DNA from: Marinobacterium stanieri
Lineage (GTDB): Bacteria; Pseudomonadota; Gammaproteobacteria; Pseudomonadales; Balneatricaceae
DNA length: 64,000 nucleotides
Reading direction: 5' to 3'
Assembly (NCBI RefSeq): GCF_900155945.1
Contig: NZ_FTMN01000004.1
Span: 186,001 to 250,000 of the forward strand
The translations under genes were made by a program, and so were the position numbers. Of this stretch, positions 21,273-29,706 are shown one piece after another (the first letter of the stretch is position 1; every line of letters starts with the position of its first letter). The notes below the pieces were generated by a model. It was not told the DNA's origin. It made no database searches and was given only the letters and a program-made list of their open reading frames with translations.

Positions 21273-22898
21273 CTATCTAACGGCCAGTTCTTCATTCACT
21301 AGTAGCAATCTTTTCTTCAATCCTTGTATAGCCTTCTTATCGCCATGAACTAGTCTGATTTCTTCAGGCGCTACCTCTATTCCTTCAAAAAAACTAACCA
21401 AATCATCCTGATCCGCATGCGCTGAATACCCTCCAATCGTCTCCACACCAGCTCGTATGTCTATCTTTTCATCGTCCAGCCAAACATACCCGCTTGTAGG
21501 TCCGTAACGCTGTATATCCCGACCGGGCGTACCCTCTGCCTGATAGCCAACAAACAGAACGTCGTGACGGGGGTCTGGCAACATGGCCTTGAGATAGTTA
21601 ACAATCCGCCCCGCATTACACATGCCGCTGCCGGCGATGACGATAGCCGGGCGACCTGAAGTGGACAGGTGTTTAACCATTTTCAGGTGGTCGTGATGGC
21701 TGTCTATTGTGAGCAGTTGGTCAAAGGCCAAAGGGCGGCGACCCTGGTCAAGGCGCTCTTGTGCTTCTTCGTCCCAGAAAGGTTTCATATCTCGGTAGGC
21801 CTTGGTGAAGCGGCTGGCGAGTGGGGAGTCGAGGATGACAGGGATTTGGGTGGGGAGTGAGTCTTTGAGGTTGGGGCTTTTACTTATTCGCGCGCGGAGC
21901 GCGCTCCCACATGCATCACTCCCACATGCACTGTCCTCACAACTACAGCACTCACATACATTAATCCCGCATGTATTGTCCTCATCTGAGTTGGTCCCAC
22001 AGAGTTCATTTCCAGAGGACTCACCTCTTCGATCCTCAGTCTCACAAATGCCACACCCAGCGTCATCGTTTATTGAACGCTTTTCGCCTCCGTTGCCACT
22101 ATGATCAGGGGCTGCGCTCCACCCCATTTCCAGTAACTCTTCCAGTTCATAGAGAAGTTCTTGGGTACGGCCGATGCTGAAAGCGGGTATTAAAACAGTT
22201 CCTTTGTTCTGCAATGCACGGTCAATCGCTGATTTCAGGCGCTCTATGCGTGTTTCTCGGTTCTCATGAACACGGTCACCATAAGTGCTTTCAAGTACCA
22301 GTATGTCCGCTTTTTCCGGTGATACCGGTGGCGGCAATAAGGGTGTGTTACTTGAGCCCAAGTCACCCGAGAATACGATGCGTTTGTTCTTGCCTTTATG
22401 CGTCAGGTCTAGCTCCACATAGGCAGAGCCAAGGATATGGCCTGCGCGCTGGAGTCTAAGCTTAAGGTCACAGTCAGGTTGGTTGATTAGACTAAACCAC
22501 TGCTTGTACGGCACTGCTATTATGAGGTCATTCACCATGGCGAGGTAGGGCTCCACATGGCGGCTGTCTCGGCTGATACCCAGCTTGAATGCATCCTCCA
22601 ACACAAGCGGCAGAAGGTGGGCGGATGGCTGGCTGCAAATAATCGGGCCACGGAAGCCGGCCGCGAGCAGGCCAGGAATGCGGCCTACATGATCGATGTG
22701 AACGTGTGTCACAATTAATGCCAACACGCCTTCGACCGAAAATCCCAAATGTTGCGGGTGCAGACTTGGGTCGGTTTCATCACCTTGAAACAACCCACAG
22801 TCCACCAGAACACTCAGGTTCTCATCGATTCTGAGCTGATGACAGGAACCTGTAACACCGTCTTCTGCGCCATGGTGCTCAATCGAGAGATAAGGCAC
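21273..22898 (-). CDS. Beta-CASP metallo-beta-lactamase (RNA-specificity type) with an inserted low-complexity segment
   Basis: 541 residues from GTG 22896-22898, which has AAAGGAG seven bases upstream; the open frame to 23003 runs over the ops leader and is not believed. The metallo-beta-lactamase domain shows THVHIDHVGR (motif II) and VFSGDLGSSNTPLL. The beta-CASP/RMMBL part shows VLIPAFSIGRTQELLYELEELL, IVIAGSGMCNAGRIVNYLK and GYSAHADQDDLVSFF. These proteins are usually nucleases of the CPSF73 type and about 455-460 residues long. The extra 80 or so residues (about 263-345) are Cys/Ser/Asp-rich, contain a REP and interrupt the beta-CASP domain. First gene of the ops-headed glycan operon; RNA cleavage is the family expectation, not shown here. 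Confidence 0.88.
   Translation of the reverse strand: MPYLSIEHHGAEDGVTGSCHQLRIDENLSVLVDCGLFQGDETDPSLHPQHLGFSVEGVLALIVTHVHIDHVGRIPGLLAAGFRGPIICSQPSAHLLPLVLEDAFKLGISRDSRHVEPYLAMVNDLIIAVPYKQWFSLINQPDCDLKLRLQRAGHILGSAYVELDLTHKGKNKRIVFSGDLGSSNTPLLPPPVSPEKADILVLESTYGDRVHENRETRIERLKSAIDRALQNKGTVLIPAFSIGRTQELLYELEELLEMGWSAAPDHSGNGGEKRSINDDAGCGICETEDRRGESSGNELCGTNSDEDNTCGINVCECCSCEDSACGSDACGSALRARISKSPNLKDSLPTQIPVILDSPLASRFTKAYRDMKPFWDEEAQERLDQGRRPLAFDQLLTIDSHHDHLKMVKHLSTSGRPAIVIAGSGMCNAGRIVNYLKAMLPDPRHDVLFVGYQAEGTPGRDIQRYGPTSGYVWLDDEKIDIRAGVETIGGYSAHADQDDLVSFFEGIEVAPEEIRLVHGDKKAIQGLKKRLLLVNEELAVR
21887..21911. repeat. REP inside the beta-CASP gene
   Basis: Intact REP (core GCGCGCGGAGCGCGC) translated in frame as CGSALRARI. 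The adjoining 21912-22010 contains decayed TCCCACATGCA-like units, suggesting that the whole segment 21864-22110 grew around REP-derived DNA without breaking the frame. Confidence 0.85.
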
Positions 22899-22926
22899 TT
22901 TACAACTCCTTTTGCTTCCCTGCTGA

Positions 22927-22938
22927 CACGCTACCGCC
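22927..22938 (-). promoter_or_regulatory. ops element (RfaH recruitment site) in the operon leader
   Basis: The minus strand reads GGCGGTAGCGTG, identical to the ops sequence that pauses RNA polymerase and loads RfaH. It lies 28 bases upstream of the GTG start of the beta-CASP gene, ahead of its AAAGGAG ribosome site, and rfaH is divergent about 200 bases away. The rest of the longer JUMPstart consensus is not conserved. A possible upstream promoter is weak: TATACT (22978-22983) with TTGCTC (22998-23003) at a short 14-base spacing. Confidence 0.88.
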
Positions 22939-23134
22939 CGGAGGTTGCTCGGGCGATCCTCAATACCCTGTAATTCCAGTATATTTATGCTCATCCTGAG
23001 CAATGCCTAGCCGCCAGTTTGTTAAAGCAGCCGTTGCTGATGATACTGATGCAGAGGCCTTTTGTAAGCTGTCGCCAGAGCATAACAGGCTTGTATCAAC
23101 ATAATTGTAGATAATAGGTTAACAAGGAGCCCAA

Positions 23135-23626
23135 GTGTCGGACTTAAAGTGGTATTTAATTCAGTCCAAACCGGGCCAGGCGCAACGGGCCGCACAGGAG
23201 CTCACAAACCAGGGCTACGAAGTATTTCTGCCCACTCTTACTACAGAGAAACTGAAGACGGGCAAGCGTGTTGAGCAAATCGAGCCTCTGTTTCCTGGCT
23301 ATGTATTTATTGAGCTTTCCGAACTCAACAGCAACTGGCGTCCGATCCGTTCAACTCGTGGGGTCGCACGCTTGGTCAGCTTTGGTAATGCTCCTGCAGT
23401 GGTCCCCTACGATGTGGTCGAGCTGTTACGCGAAAAGGCGCGAAACCAGACCGTGCAGGTATCACTGGAAGCCAATAAACCTGTCAACATTACTGAAGGC
23501 CCTTTCAAACACCTCAACGCGATTTTTGTTGAGTATGATGGTGAGCAACGTGCCTTTCTCTTACTCGAGCTGCTGGGCAAATGGCAGCGGCTATCCTTAC
23601 CTTTGACCCATATTAAAAGCGTCTGA
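23135..23626 (+). CDS. rfaH: Transcription antiterminator RfaH (NusG paralogue)
   Basis: 163 residues, the normal RfaH length. The N-terminal NGN domain starts KWYLIQSKPGQAQRAAQEL and includes LFPGYVFIEL; the C-terminal KOW-type domain starts near VNITEGPF. The GTG start at 23135 is fixed by AAGGAG at 124-129 of the same 100-base block (23124-23129). In Escherichia coli, RfaH binds ops in the non-template strand, suppresses Rho termination and recruits ribosomes on long LPS and capsule operons. Here it is divergent from an operon whose leader has an exact ops, so local control of that operon is likely. mgtE follows 18 bases later and may share its transcript. Confidence 0.95.
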   Translation: MSDLKWYLIQSKPGQAQRAAQELTNQGYEVFLPTLTTEKLKTGKRVEQIEPLFPGYVFIELSELNSNWRPIRSTRGVARLVSFGNAPAVVPYDVVELLREKARNQTVQVSLEANKPVNITEGPFKHLNAIFVEYDGEQRAFLLLELLGKWQRLSLPLTHIKSV

Positions 23627-23644
23627 CATTGCCCGGGAGCCCTT

Positions 23645-24982
23645 ATGACCGACGAAATCAGCCAGCATATTGATCAGCTTATTCGTCAGGAGGACACTCC
23701 TGATGATACTTCACTACCTGAGGGATTGGATGACCTGGAGCCAGATCAGATCGCTCTGTTACTGGAGTCGCTGCCACTTGATGCACGTCAGCACGCCTGG
23801 CTACAGGTGCCACACGAGGTCCAGGCGGATGTGCTGGTGGCCATGCGGTCCGAGGCGCGAGAGAGCCTTTTACGTCTGTTCGACAGTGAAGCACTGGACC
23901 AGCTAACGGCCGACCTGGACGCTGAAAACCTTATTGAGCTGGCCGAGTCCTTACCGGAAGAAGTTGTCGATATCGCATTGGCGCGGATGGACCAGCGCCA
24001 GCGTCATTACTATGAACAAACCGCCAGCTACGAAGAGAACCAGATTGGCCGTTACGTTGATCATGATCTGTTGATTTTGCCCAATAACAGCCGTGTGCGC
24101 GATGCACTGCGTTTATTGAAACGCCAAGTACCGGAATACACTGAGCATCTATGGCTGATTGATCGAGATGGTCGCCTGACGGGCGTTGTTGCAATTGCAA
24201 CTTTGTTCAAGTCACGCGAGCAGCAAATGCTTGTTGAACTGTGCTCTGATGAGTTTGACGTACTGGAAGCCACTCTGGAACTCAAAGACGCGACAGACCG
24301 CTTTGAGCTGGCATCCGTAGCTGCCTTACCCGTAGTTTCAGACGATGGCATTCTGCTTGGCCGAATGACACAGCGCCTGGCGATGGAAATATTGCATGAA
24401 ACCTACGAGTCGCAGTTAATGGCAACTGCAGGTCTTGATGAAGAAGAAGACCTCTTTGCCCCTGTAATGCGAAGCTCCCGACGCCGCGCAACCTGGCTGG
24501 GTATAAACCTGCTTACCGCGTTTCTGGCCTCATGGGCAATTGGCCTGTTTGAAGGCACGCTGCAGGAAGTCGTCGCGCTGGCCGTGTTGATGCCTGTCGT
24601 TGCCTCTATGGGCGGTATAGCTGGGAGCCAGACTCTTACATTGATCATTCGAGGCTTGGCCTTGGGTCAAATCACTACCGCCAACGTGATGCCACTGTTG
24701 AAGAAGGAGCTGAGCGTCGGTGGGCTGAACGGTGTGCTCTGGGCAGTGGTGATCGGTATCGTTGCTTCAATATGGTTCGACAGCGCCGCTATCGGCTTGG
24801 TTATCGGGATGGCCATTGTGATCAATATTGCTGCGGCGGCGCTCTCGGGCGTGCTGATACCGGTGCTGCTTGAGAAGCTGAAGATTGATCCGGCACTTTC
24901 CGGCTCAGTGATCCTGACAACTGTTACCGATGTCGTTGGCTTTGTCGCTTTCCTGGGGTTGGGGACGCTGATACTTGTTTAA
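23645..24982 (+). CDS. mgtE: Magnesium transporter MgtE
   Basis: 445 residues, the usual length. Order: N-terminal helical superhelix domain (residues about 10-125, PDQIALLLESLP and ARMDQRQRHYYE), a CBS pair (about 140-260, VRDALRLLKRQVPEYTEHLW and LPVVSDDGILLGRMT), and five membrane helices from about residue 285. The membrane part has PVVASMGGIAGSQTLTLIIRG and the pore region GVLIPVLLEKLKIDPALSG. A homodimeric Mg2+ channel/transporter gated by cytosolic Mg2+. It ends in a strong GC-rich hairpin shared with the convergent DUF1285 gene. Confidence 0.95.
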   Translation: MTDEISQHIDQLIRQEDTPDDTSLPEGLDDLEPDQIALLLESLPLDARQHAWLQVPHEVQADVLVAMRSEARESLLRLFDSEALDQLTADLDAENLIELAESLPEEVVDIALARMDQRQRHYYEQTASYEENQIGRYVDHDLLILPNNSRVRDALRLLKRQVPEYTEHLWLIDRDGRLTGVVAIATLFKSREQQMLVELCSDEFDVLEATLELKDATDRFELASVAALPVVSDDGILLGRMTQRLAMEILHETYESQLMATAGLDEEEDLFAPVMRSSRRRATWLGINLLTAFLASWAIGLFEGTLQEVVALAVLMPVVASMGGIAGSQTLTLIIRGLALGQITTANVMPLLKKELSVGGLNGVLWAVVIGIVASIWFDSAAIGLVIGMAIVINIAAAALSGVLIPVLLEKLKIDPALSGSVILTTVTDVVGFVAFLGLGTLILV

Positions 24983-24991
24983 CCCGAGCGA

Positions 24992-25018
24992 CTGCTGCTG
25001 CGCCCTCTGCAGCAGCAG
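24992..25018. terminator. Hairpin between convergent mgtE and DUF1285 genes
   Basis: Perfect 10-base arms CTGCTGCTGC (24992-25001) and GCAGCAGCAG (25009-25018) with a 7-base loop, lying in the 42-base gap between two convergent genes. It has no T-tract on either side, so it may act as a bidirectional 3'-end structure rather than a strict intrinsic terminator. Confidence 0.55.
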
Positions 25019-25024
25019 CTGAAT

Positions 25025-25585
25025 TCACAATAATGATCCCAAACTGAAAACCTCTCCTGCACTATCAACCACCAACTCCGTCGAGTGAGGGTGCTGCACC
25101 ATGCGAGCCAGCTCTACCAGCTGATAGTAGGCATTGCGGCCTATCCGCCCTTCCATACCAAAGCGAATCATCAAGTAAGGGCGCGGCTCTTTGGTAACAG
25201 GGTCAACCTCCACACGCAACGGGTGCTCGGCATCTGCTCTGACACGATCTCCCGTCGACGTGGTGAACATCAATTCTGGTCCCTTGTCCCCAACCTCGTG
25301 CTCAACCTGAATAACCTGAAAAGGCACATCATCCACCTGGATACCGACTTTTTCGACAGGTGTTTTGAGAAAGTACTGGTCCCCCTCCTTCCAGAGTACG
25401 CGCGAGAACATTTTGACCATCGCCTCGCGTCCAATCTGCGACCCTTGGTAGAACCAGCGTCCGTCCGATGCAATACGCATGTCAATATCGCCACAGAAAT
25501 CCGGATGCCATGTCTCCAGTGGTGGAATATCAGAACCGGCACCCACCTCTTTTACAATATCCGCCGGGTTGAAGCTTTTGCTCAT
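25025..25585 (-). CDS. DUF1285 family protein
   Basis: 186 residues. It contains the family signatures DIDMRIASDGRWFYQGSQIGREAMVKMFSRVLW and LKTPVEKVGIQVDDVPF, read here in parts from about residue 32 to 90. A cytosolic protein conserved in gammaproteobacteria with no settled function. It is divergent from the MTHFR-like gene, sharing a 133-base intergenic region. Nothing about the neighbours points to a specific role. Confidence 0.85.
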   Translation of the reverse strand: MSKSFNPADIVKEVGAGSDIPPLETWHPDFCGDIDMRIASDGRWFYQGSQIGREAMVKMFSRVLWKEGDQYFLKTPVEKVGIQVDDVPFQVIQVEHEVGDKGPELMFTTSTGDRVRADAEHPLRVEVDPVTKEPRPYLMIRFGMEGRIGRNAYYQLVELARMVQHPHSTELVVDSAGEVFSLGSLL

Positions 25586-25718
25586 GGCGCTCCCCTAATC
25601 AAAAAATTCTCCACATGAGCAACCCTCAGCTGAGCTCTAGAAAGTTTCATCATGTAGCCTCAGAAAATGAATATAATTCAATCACATCAGAATACTAAAC
25701 ACAGGACACGGAATTACC

Positions 25719-26681
25719 ATGAGCAATCCCCTGCAACAAAAATTTGCCGACCCTCACCGCAGTGTTTGTTTTGTCGGAACGACTCCGCCAAAAGCCAGCA
25801 CCGAGGACATGCAAATGCAGGAGATTGCCGAGCGTCTGCTCTCGCGCCTGCAGACTCTGGAATACGACGGCCTGATTGTCTATGACATTCAGGATGAAAG
25901 CAGCCGTATTGACACACCGCGTCCTTTCCCATACATGGAAACACGTGACCCACGTGAATACTCCAAACTGCTGGGGAACCTGAGTCAGCGCCCGATCATT
26001 ACCTATAAGAGTGTGGCACAAAAAGATAAGGCTGATTTTGATTCCTGGCTGGAAGATGCCTGGAATGAATTCGGTATCCGTAACCTGGTACTGGTTGGCA
26101 GCCCCTCATCCGAAGGGGAGATCAAGCTGTCACTCAATGACGCTTATGCTGCACTCAAAGAACATGAAAAACCGTTTCATTTAGGCGGTGTGACGATTGC
26201 AGAGCGCCACGCAGTCAAGGGAAACGAGCACCAACGCCTGCTTGCCAAGTCAGGCAACGGCTGCGAGTTTTTCATTTCACAAGCGGTTTACAACACCCAG
26301 GCCACTATTGACCTGCTGACGTCTTACGCGCGCAGCTGTCGAGAGCAAGGCGAAACACCAAAGCGCATCATTCTTACATTTACGCCTTGCGGTAGTGCAA
26401 AAACTCTGGAATTCATGAAGTGGCTGGGTATATCCGTACCCGAAGCAACGGGCTACCGCATCCTTGATGCAGAAAACCCCTTGGCCGAATCCATCCGCAT
26501 TTGCCAAAATAACCTTGAGCAGATTCTGGAAGCTTGCCTCCCGTTGGGTTTGCCAATCGGGCTGAACATCGAAAGCTTAACCAACCGCAAGGCCGAAATT
26601 GACGCCTCTATTCATCTCTACCAACTTCTGAAAGCAACGCTTGATCTGAAACTTGCACAAAGGAAGCTGGATAGCCAGTAA
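25719..26681 (+). CDS. Methylenetetrahydrofolate reductase-family protein
   Basis: 320 residues. The TIM-barrel pattern of the MTHFR family is recognisable in VCFVGTTPPKA, YDGLIVYDIQDESSR, GIRNLVLVGSPSS, LGGVTIAERHA and EFFISQAVYNTQAT. It differs from classical MetF: the N-terminus is unlike MetF, and it belongs to a group often annotated simply as 5,10-methylenetetrahydrofolate reductase. FAD-dependent reduction of methylene-THF, or a related C1 reaction, is possible. It has its own promoter region and no folate genes nearby. Confidence 0.7.
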   Translation: MSNPLQQKFADPHRSVCFVGTTPPKASTEDMQMQEIAERLLSRLQTLEYDGLIVYDIQDESSRIDTPRPFPYMETRDPREYSKLLGNLSQRPIITYKSVAQKDKADFDSWLEDAWNEFGIRNLVLVGSPSSEGEIKLSLNDAYAALKEHEKPFHLGGVTIAERHAVKGNEHQRLLAKSGNGCEFFISQAVYNTQATIDLLTSYARSCREQGETPKRIILTFTPCGSAKTLEFMKWLGISVPEATGYRILDAENPLAESIRICQNNLEQILEACLPLGLPIGLNIESLTNRKAEIDASIHLYQLLKATLDLKLAQRKLDSQ

Positions 26682-26759
26682 CGACATTATCGGGGCGCAG
26701 CATCCTGAATACATAGACACAAGATGCCTGCGTTCCCTTCGTCGAAAACCTCGGCCTGG

Positions 26760-27518
26760 TTATTGAGATGTCTCGGGCTGCGCTGAATCAGCACTTTGCG
26801 CAGCAGCCTCCTTTTCTTCAGCCATACGTCTCTCAACTTCTGCCAGCTGCTCCTGGGCCTTGCGATAGTCATCCCGTTGCCAAACGATTAACTCACGGTC
26901 AAAGTCAATGTCATATTTGGCAGATCGAAGGAAGTCCATACCCAGCAAGCCGTCGTAACCAACTTGCGCCTTGTGGTCGATAACACTGACAGAAACCGAT
27001 CTGGATGTGTAAGGCCCAATTTTAACCTCATCAAACATCAGGTTTCGCGTTTCAATAACCGCGCCGTCTGCGATACGGGCGTTACCTGCAGGTGTTGTAA
27101 ACACATTCACATGACTGAGCTTGTCAGCATGCACGACCGTTTTACTGGCGCCGGTATCAAGTACAAGGTCAAGGTTGAACCGTGCATTACCATAGAGCAC
27201 ATTTACCGGGACAATCACACTATTCCCTCTGATGGTCACCGGCATTTCAAGGGATTCCATGAAACTTTCAAGCTTGGCCTTGTGTGTTGCCAAAGAGTCA
27301 TCTGCGGCCACTGCAGGGCCAGTCACAGCCCTGGATCGTCGTGTCGATTGCTCCCGCACTTCGAGCTGGTCACGGTATTCATCAGGTATCTGGCTTTTTC
27401 GGTCAACAAATACCTTTTTGCCATTTTTATCAACATAATGATAAACCTGAGCATGGCTCGGTGTTGATACACAAACAAGCATCACTAGAGCAGTTGAAAA
27501 GATCGCTTTACGTTTCAT
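26760..27518 (-). CDS. Periplasmic retropepsin-like aspartic protease with DUF4124 domain
   Basis: 252 residues. A signal peptide (residues 1-23, ending PSHA) is followed by a DUF4124 segment (VYHYVDKNGKKVFVDRKSQIPDEYR). Then comes a clan AA aspartic protease domain with the active-site motif LVLDTGASKTVVHA at about residue 123 and YDGLLGMDFLRSAKYDID. The C-terminus is a charged, probably coiled helix (EQLAEVERRMAEEKEAAAQ). Proteins of this type are likely single-motif dimers. Substrate unknown. It lies 46 bases before the SUI1 gene on the same strand. Confidence 0.85.
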   Translation of the reverse strand: MKRKAIFSTALVMLVCVSTPSHAQVYHYVDKNGKKVFVDRKSQIPDEYRDQLEVREQSTRRSRAVTGPAVAADDSLATHKAKLESFMESLEMPVTIRGNSVIVPVNVLYGNARFNLDLVLDTGASKTVVHADKLSHVNVFTTPAGNARIADGAVIETRNLMFDEVKIGPYTSRSVSVSVIDHKAQVGYDGLLGMDFLRSAKYDIDFDRELIVWQRDDYRKAQEQLAEVERRMAEEKEAAAQSADSAQPETSQ

Positions 27519-27564
27519 ACCCCTATCCCTGTACCTGACCCATGTTTCAAACTAGCCGGAGCAG

Positions 27565-27945
27565 TCATCCTCCAGCTTTTTTGACCTTGTACCCTTTTTC
27601 TTCCAGTAGATTGCAGAGCAAATCTCTGTGATCCCCTTGAATTTCGACCACACCTGCTTTTAATGCACCACCGGTACCACAGCGCTTTTTAAATTCTTTC
27701 AGCATCGGCTTCAGTGACGCCTCTGGCAGCGGAATTCCTTCAAGAAGAGTGACACCCTTTCCCTTGCGCCCTTTGACTTCTCGCCTGACTCTGACAATGC
27801 CGTCAAGGGTTGATAAACGCTCGGCTTCGAGCAACTCTGTACACCGGCATTGATCGACTGGCTCACGACAATCAGGGCACAATTTTCCAGATTCAGTTGA
27901 ATACACCAACCCACCCAGCTGGTCTGCAAGACTCTTATTACCCAT
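27565..27945 (-). CDS. yciH: Translation initiation factor SUI1/YciH family protein
   Basis: About 126 residues from ATG 27943-27945; a GTG two codons earlier is possible. The N-terminal CPDCREPVDQCRC is a short Cys cluster seen in this family. The SUI1 (eIF1-like) domain follows with RVRREVKGRKGKGVTLLEGI, FKKRCGTGGALKAGVVEIQGDH and NLLEEKGYKVKKAGG. A small RNA- or ribosome-binding protein of uncertain bacterial role. It is transcribed leftward after dgt with a short gap. Confidence 0.9.
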   Translation of the reverse strand: MGNKSLADQLGGLVYSTESGKLCPDCREPVDQCRCTELLEAERLSTLDGIVRVRREVKGRKGKGVTLLEGIPLPEASLKPMLKEFKKRCGTGGALKAGVVEIQGDHRDLLCNLLEEKGYKVKKAGG

Positions 27946-27962
27946 AAACACTCACACAAACA

Positions 27963-29279
27963 TTAAAAGGCATTGCCCGAAATCTGCCGGGCAAGGTATG
28001 ACGCATAGTTATCGGTCATACCCGAGATAAAATCCAGCACCCTGCGATAGCAGCTGTAGAGCTCAATATCAGAGGACGGCGCATGAATGCCCATCAAACG
28101 TAGTATTTTTCGGGACTTATAGCTCATTTTCTGATCACTGTGGCAATGACTTTCGAACACTGCTCCAAGGAAGGCATCGAGAAGAATGCCAATAGATGCA
28201 TAGGCCCCGACTTCCAGCTCTGCCTTGCGCGTATCCGGAAAGACTCTATCACGGGCAATCTGCTTAGCTGTTTTGATACCTTCACATACCATCTTATCGC
28301 CACGCAGCAGCAACTCTCCATCAAAGCTACCTGACATAATGGCATCATAATTAAGCCTGAAGGTATCCACCACAGAGCTCACCATGTTTTCCATGGCTTT
28401 GCCTCTCAGCGCAGATATCTTCCTTCTGGCCGAAGCTTCTGTCATAAAAATGGCATCATCAAAATCAAGATCACCGCATAGCATTAACAGAATACTTTTT
28501 ACATCCTCGAAGCTTAGCAGGTTGAGCTCAACTGCATCTTCCAGGTCCAGGATGGCGTAACAGATATCATCAGCGGCCTCGACAAGAAATGCCAAGGGAT
28601 GGCGACACCAACGACCAGACTCACCTCTCACCAAGCCCAGGTCTCGACCCAGCGCATCCAGGATTTCAATTTCAGACTGGAACGCACTGAACTTGCTTGC
28701 CGTACTAATATTATCAATACCCCAAGGATATTTAAGCAAAGCGCCCAGCGTTGGGTAAGTAAGCCTTAACCCACCTTGAAAAAGGTGATTTTCGATGCGC
28801 GTTACAACCCTGAACCCTTGAGCATTACCTTCAAACGTGGCCAGGTCCTGAAATTCCAGTGATGTTAAGGCGGACAGCAAAGGGGCTTCTTGCCGGCTTT
28901 CGAACCAATCACGTATGGCATATTCGCCTGCATGCCCAAAAGGAGGATTGCCAATGTCATGAGCGAGACAAGCCGATTGCACAATCATGCCCAGATCATG
29001 GGGAGTAACCCAGTCAGGTAAACCGGAAAAGAGCATATCGCCCACACGAATACCCAAACTGCGGCCAACACTACCGACTTCGATTGAGTGAGTCAGACGG
29101 GTATGGATGTGATCATTTAACGCGAAGGGGTGAACCTGAGTTTTTCGGCCCAGGCGCCTGAACGCGCTGGAAAAAATGATGCGATCATGGTCTTTGTGAA
29201 AATGACTGCGCCCGGCTTCACCGGGCGTCAAGTCTTCATGTCCATAACGCTGCGTCGTAAGCAGCCGGGACCAATTCAT
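27963..29279 (-). CDS. dgt: Deoxyguanosinetriphosphate triphosphohydrolase-like protein (dGTPase)
   Basis: About 438 residues from ATG at 29277-29279 (MNWSRLLTTQRYG); longer starts would overlap pilE and are not needed. HD-domain metal site: HTRLTHSIEVGSVGR, then LAHDIGNPPFGHAGE, then EAADDICYAILDLEDA. Known reaction: dGTP (or other dNTP) to deoxynucleoside plus triphosphate. Some homologues contribute to phage resistance by dNTP depletion; no phage-defence genes are adjacent here. It lies 10 bases after pilE and may ride on the pilus transcript. Confidence 0.93.
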   Translation of the reverse strand: MNWSRLLTTQRYGHEDLTPGEAGRSHFHKDHDRIIFSSAFRRLGRKTQVHPFALNDHIHTRLTHSIEVGSVGRSLGIRVGDMLFSGLPDWVTPHDLGMIVQSACLAHDIGNPPFGHAGEYAIRDWFESRQEAPLLSALTSLEFQDLATFEGNAQGFRVVTRIENHLFQGGLRLTYPTLGALLKYPWGIDNISTASKFSAFQSEIEILDALGRDLGLVRGESGRWCRHPLAFLVEAADDICYAILDLEDAVELNLLSFEDVKSILLMLCGDLDFDDAIFMTEASARRKISALRGKAMENMVSSVVDTFRLNYDAIMSGSFDGELLLRGDKMVCEGIKTAKQIARDRVFPDTRKAELEVGAYASIGILLDAFLGAVFESHCHSDQKMSYKSRKILRLMGIHAPSSDIELYSCYRRVLDFISGMTDNYASYLARQISGNAF

Positions 29280-29289
29280 GGATGTGCCG

Positions 29290-29706
29290 TCACCAGCACT
29301 CATCAATATTGCCACCGGCTCCTCTAACACCCGCCTGGTTCAATGTCAGGGTGCCACAGGCATCACCTGCCAAGGCGTTTTTGGGCGTAGCGGTGAGCGT
29401 ATAGGTTTGAGCAGTAATAACCCCCAAAGCAAGATCATAAAACTTGTCAGCGCCATCGCGCGGCGCCTCTATGAATGGCAAGGCTGGTGCGTTACCTGCT
29501 GCATCCACATACCGACCATTAGCTGTGTAATACCGCTCCATGAATTGGGCCAACTGAAGCAAGTTAGCCCTGCCATCGGAGCGCCGTGCGTCAGTCACAT
29601 ACTGAAAATAAGCCGGGAGTGCTATTGCCGCCATAATACCGACAATTGCAACCGCAACCATGATCTCGACGAGGGTAAAGCCTTTGCTTCTATGCAGGAT
29701 ATTCAT
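29290..29706 (-). CDS. pilE: Type IV minor pilin PilE
   Basis: 138 residues. Prepilin signature [28 protein letters not shown], read as a G|F cleavage site after a short basic leader (MNILHRSK) with Glu5 of the mature protein. The downstream DARRSDGRANLLQLAQFMERYY matches PilE. It is part of the pseudopilus-like tip complex that primes pilus assembly. It overlaps the preceding PilY2-like stop by four bases (ATGA type), in the gene order known from Pseudomonas aeruginosa. Confidence 0.93.
   Translation of the reverse strand: MNILHRSKGFTLVEIMVAVAIVGIMAAIALPAYFQYVTDARRSDGRANLLQLAQFMERYYTANGRYVDAAGNAPALPFIEAPRDGADKFYDLALGVITAQTYTLTATPKNALAGDACGTLTLNQAGVRGAGGNIDECW

Noticed and set aside
21905-22010. 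Short repeated TCCCACATGCA-like units resembling a CRISPR or tandem array
   Set aside because: Units are irregular, without constant repeats or spacers, adjoin an intact REP and are read in frame as protein.
21950-22110. Cys-rich insert of the beta-CASP protein as a zinc domain
   Set aside because: Cysteines lack the regular CxxC pairing of known zinc ribbons, and the DNA looks REP-derived. A metal site cannot be claimed.
22896-23003. N-terminal extension of the beta-CASP protein (MLRMSINILELQ...)
   Set aside because: It would translate across the ops leader; the GTG at 22898 has a strong AAAGGAG and matches where homologues begin.
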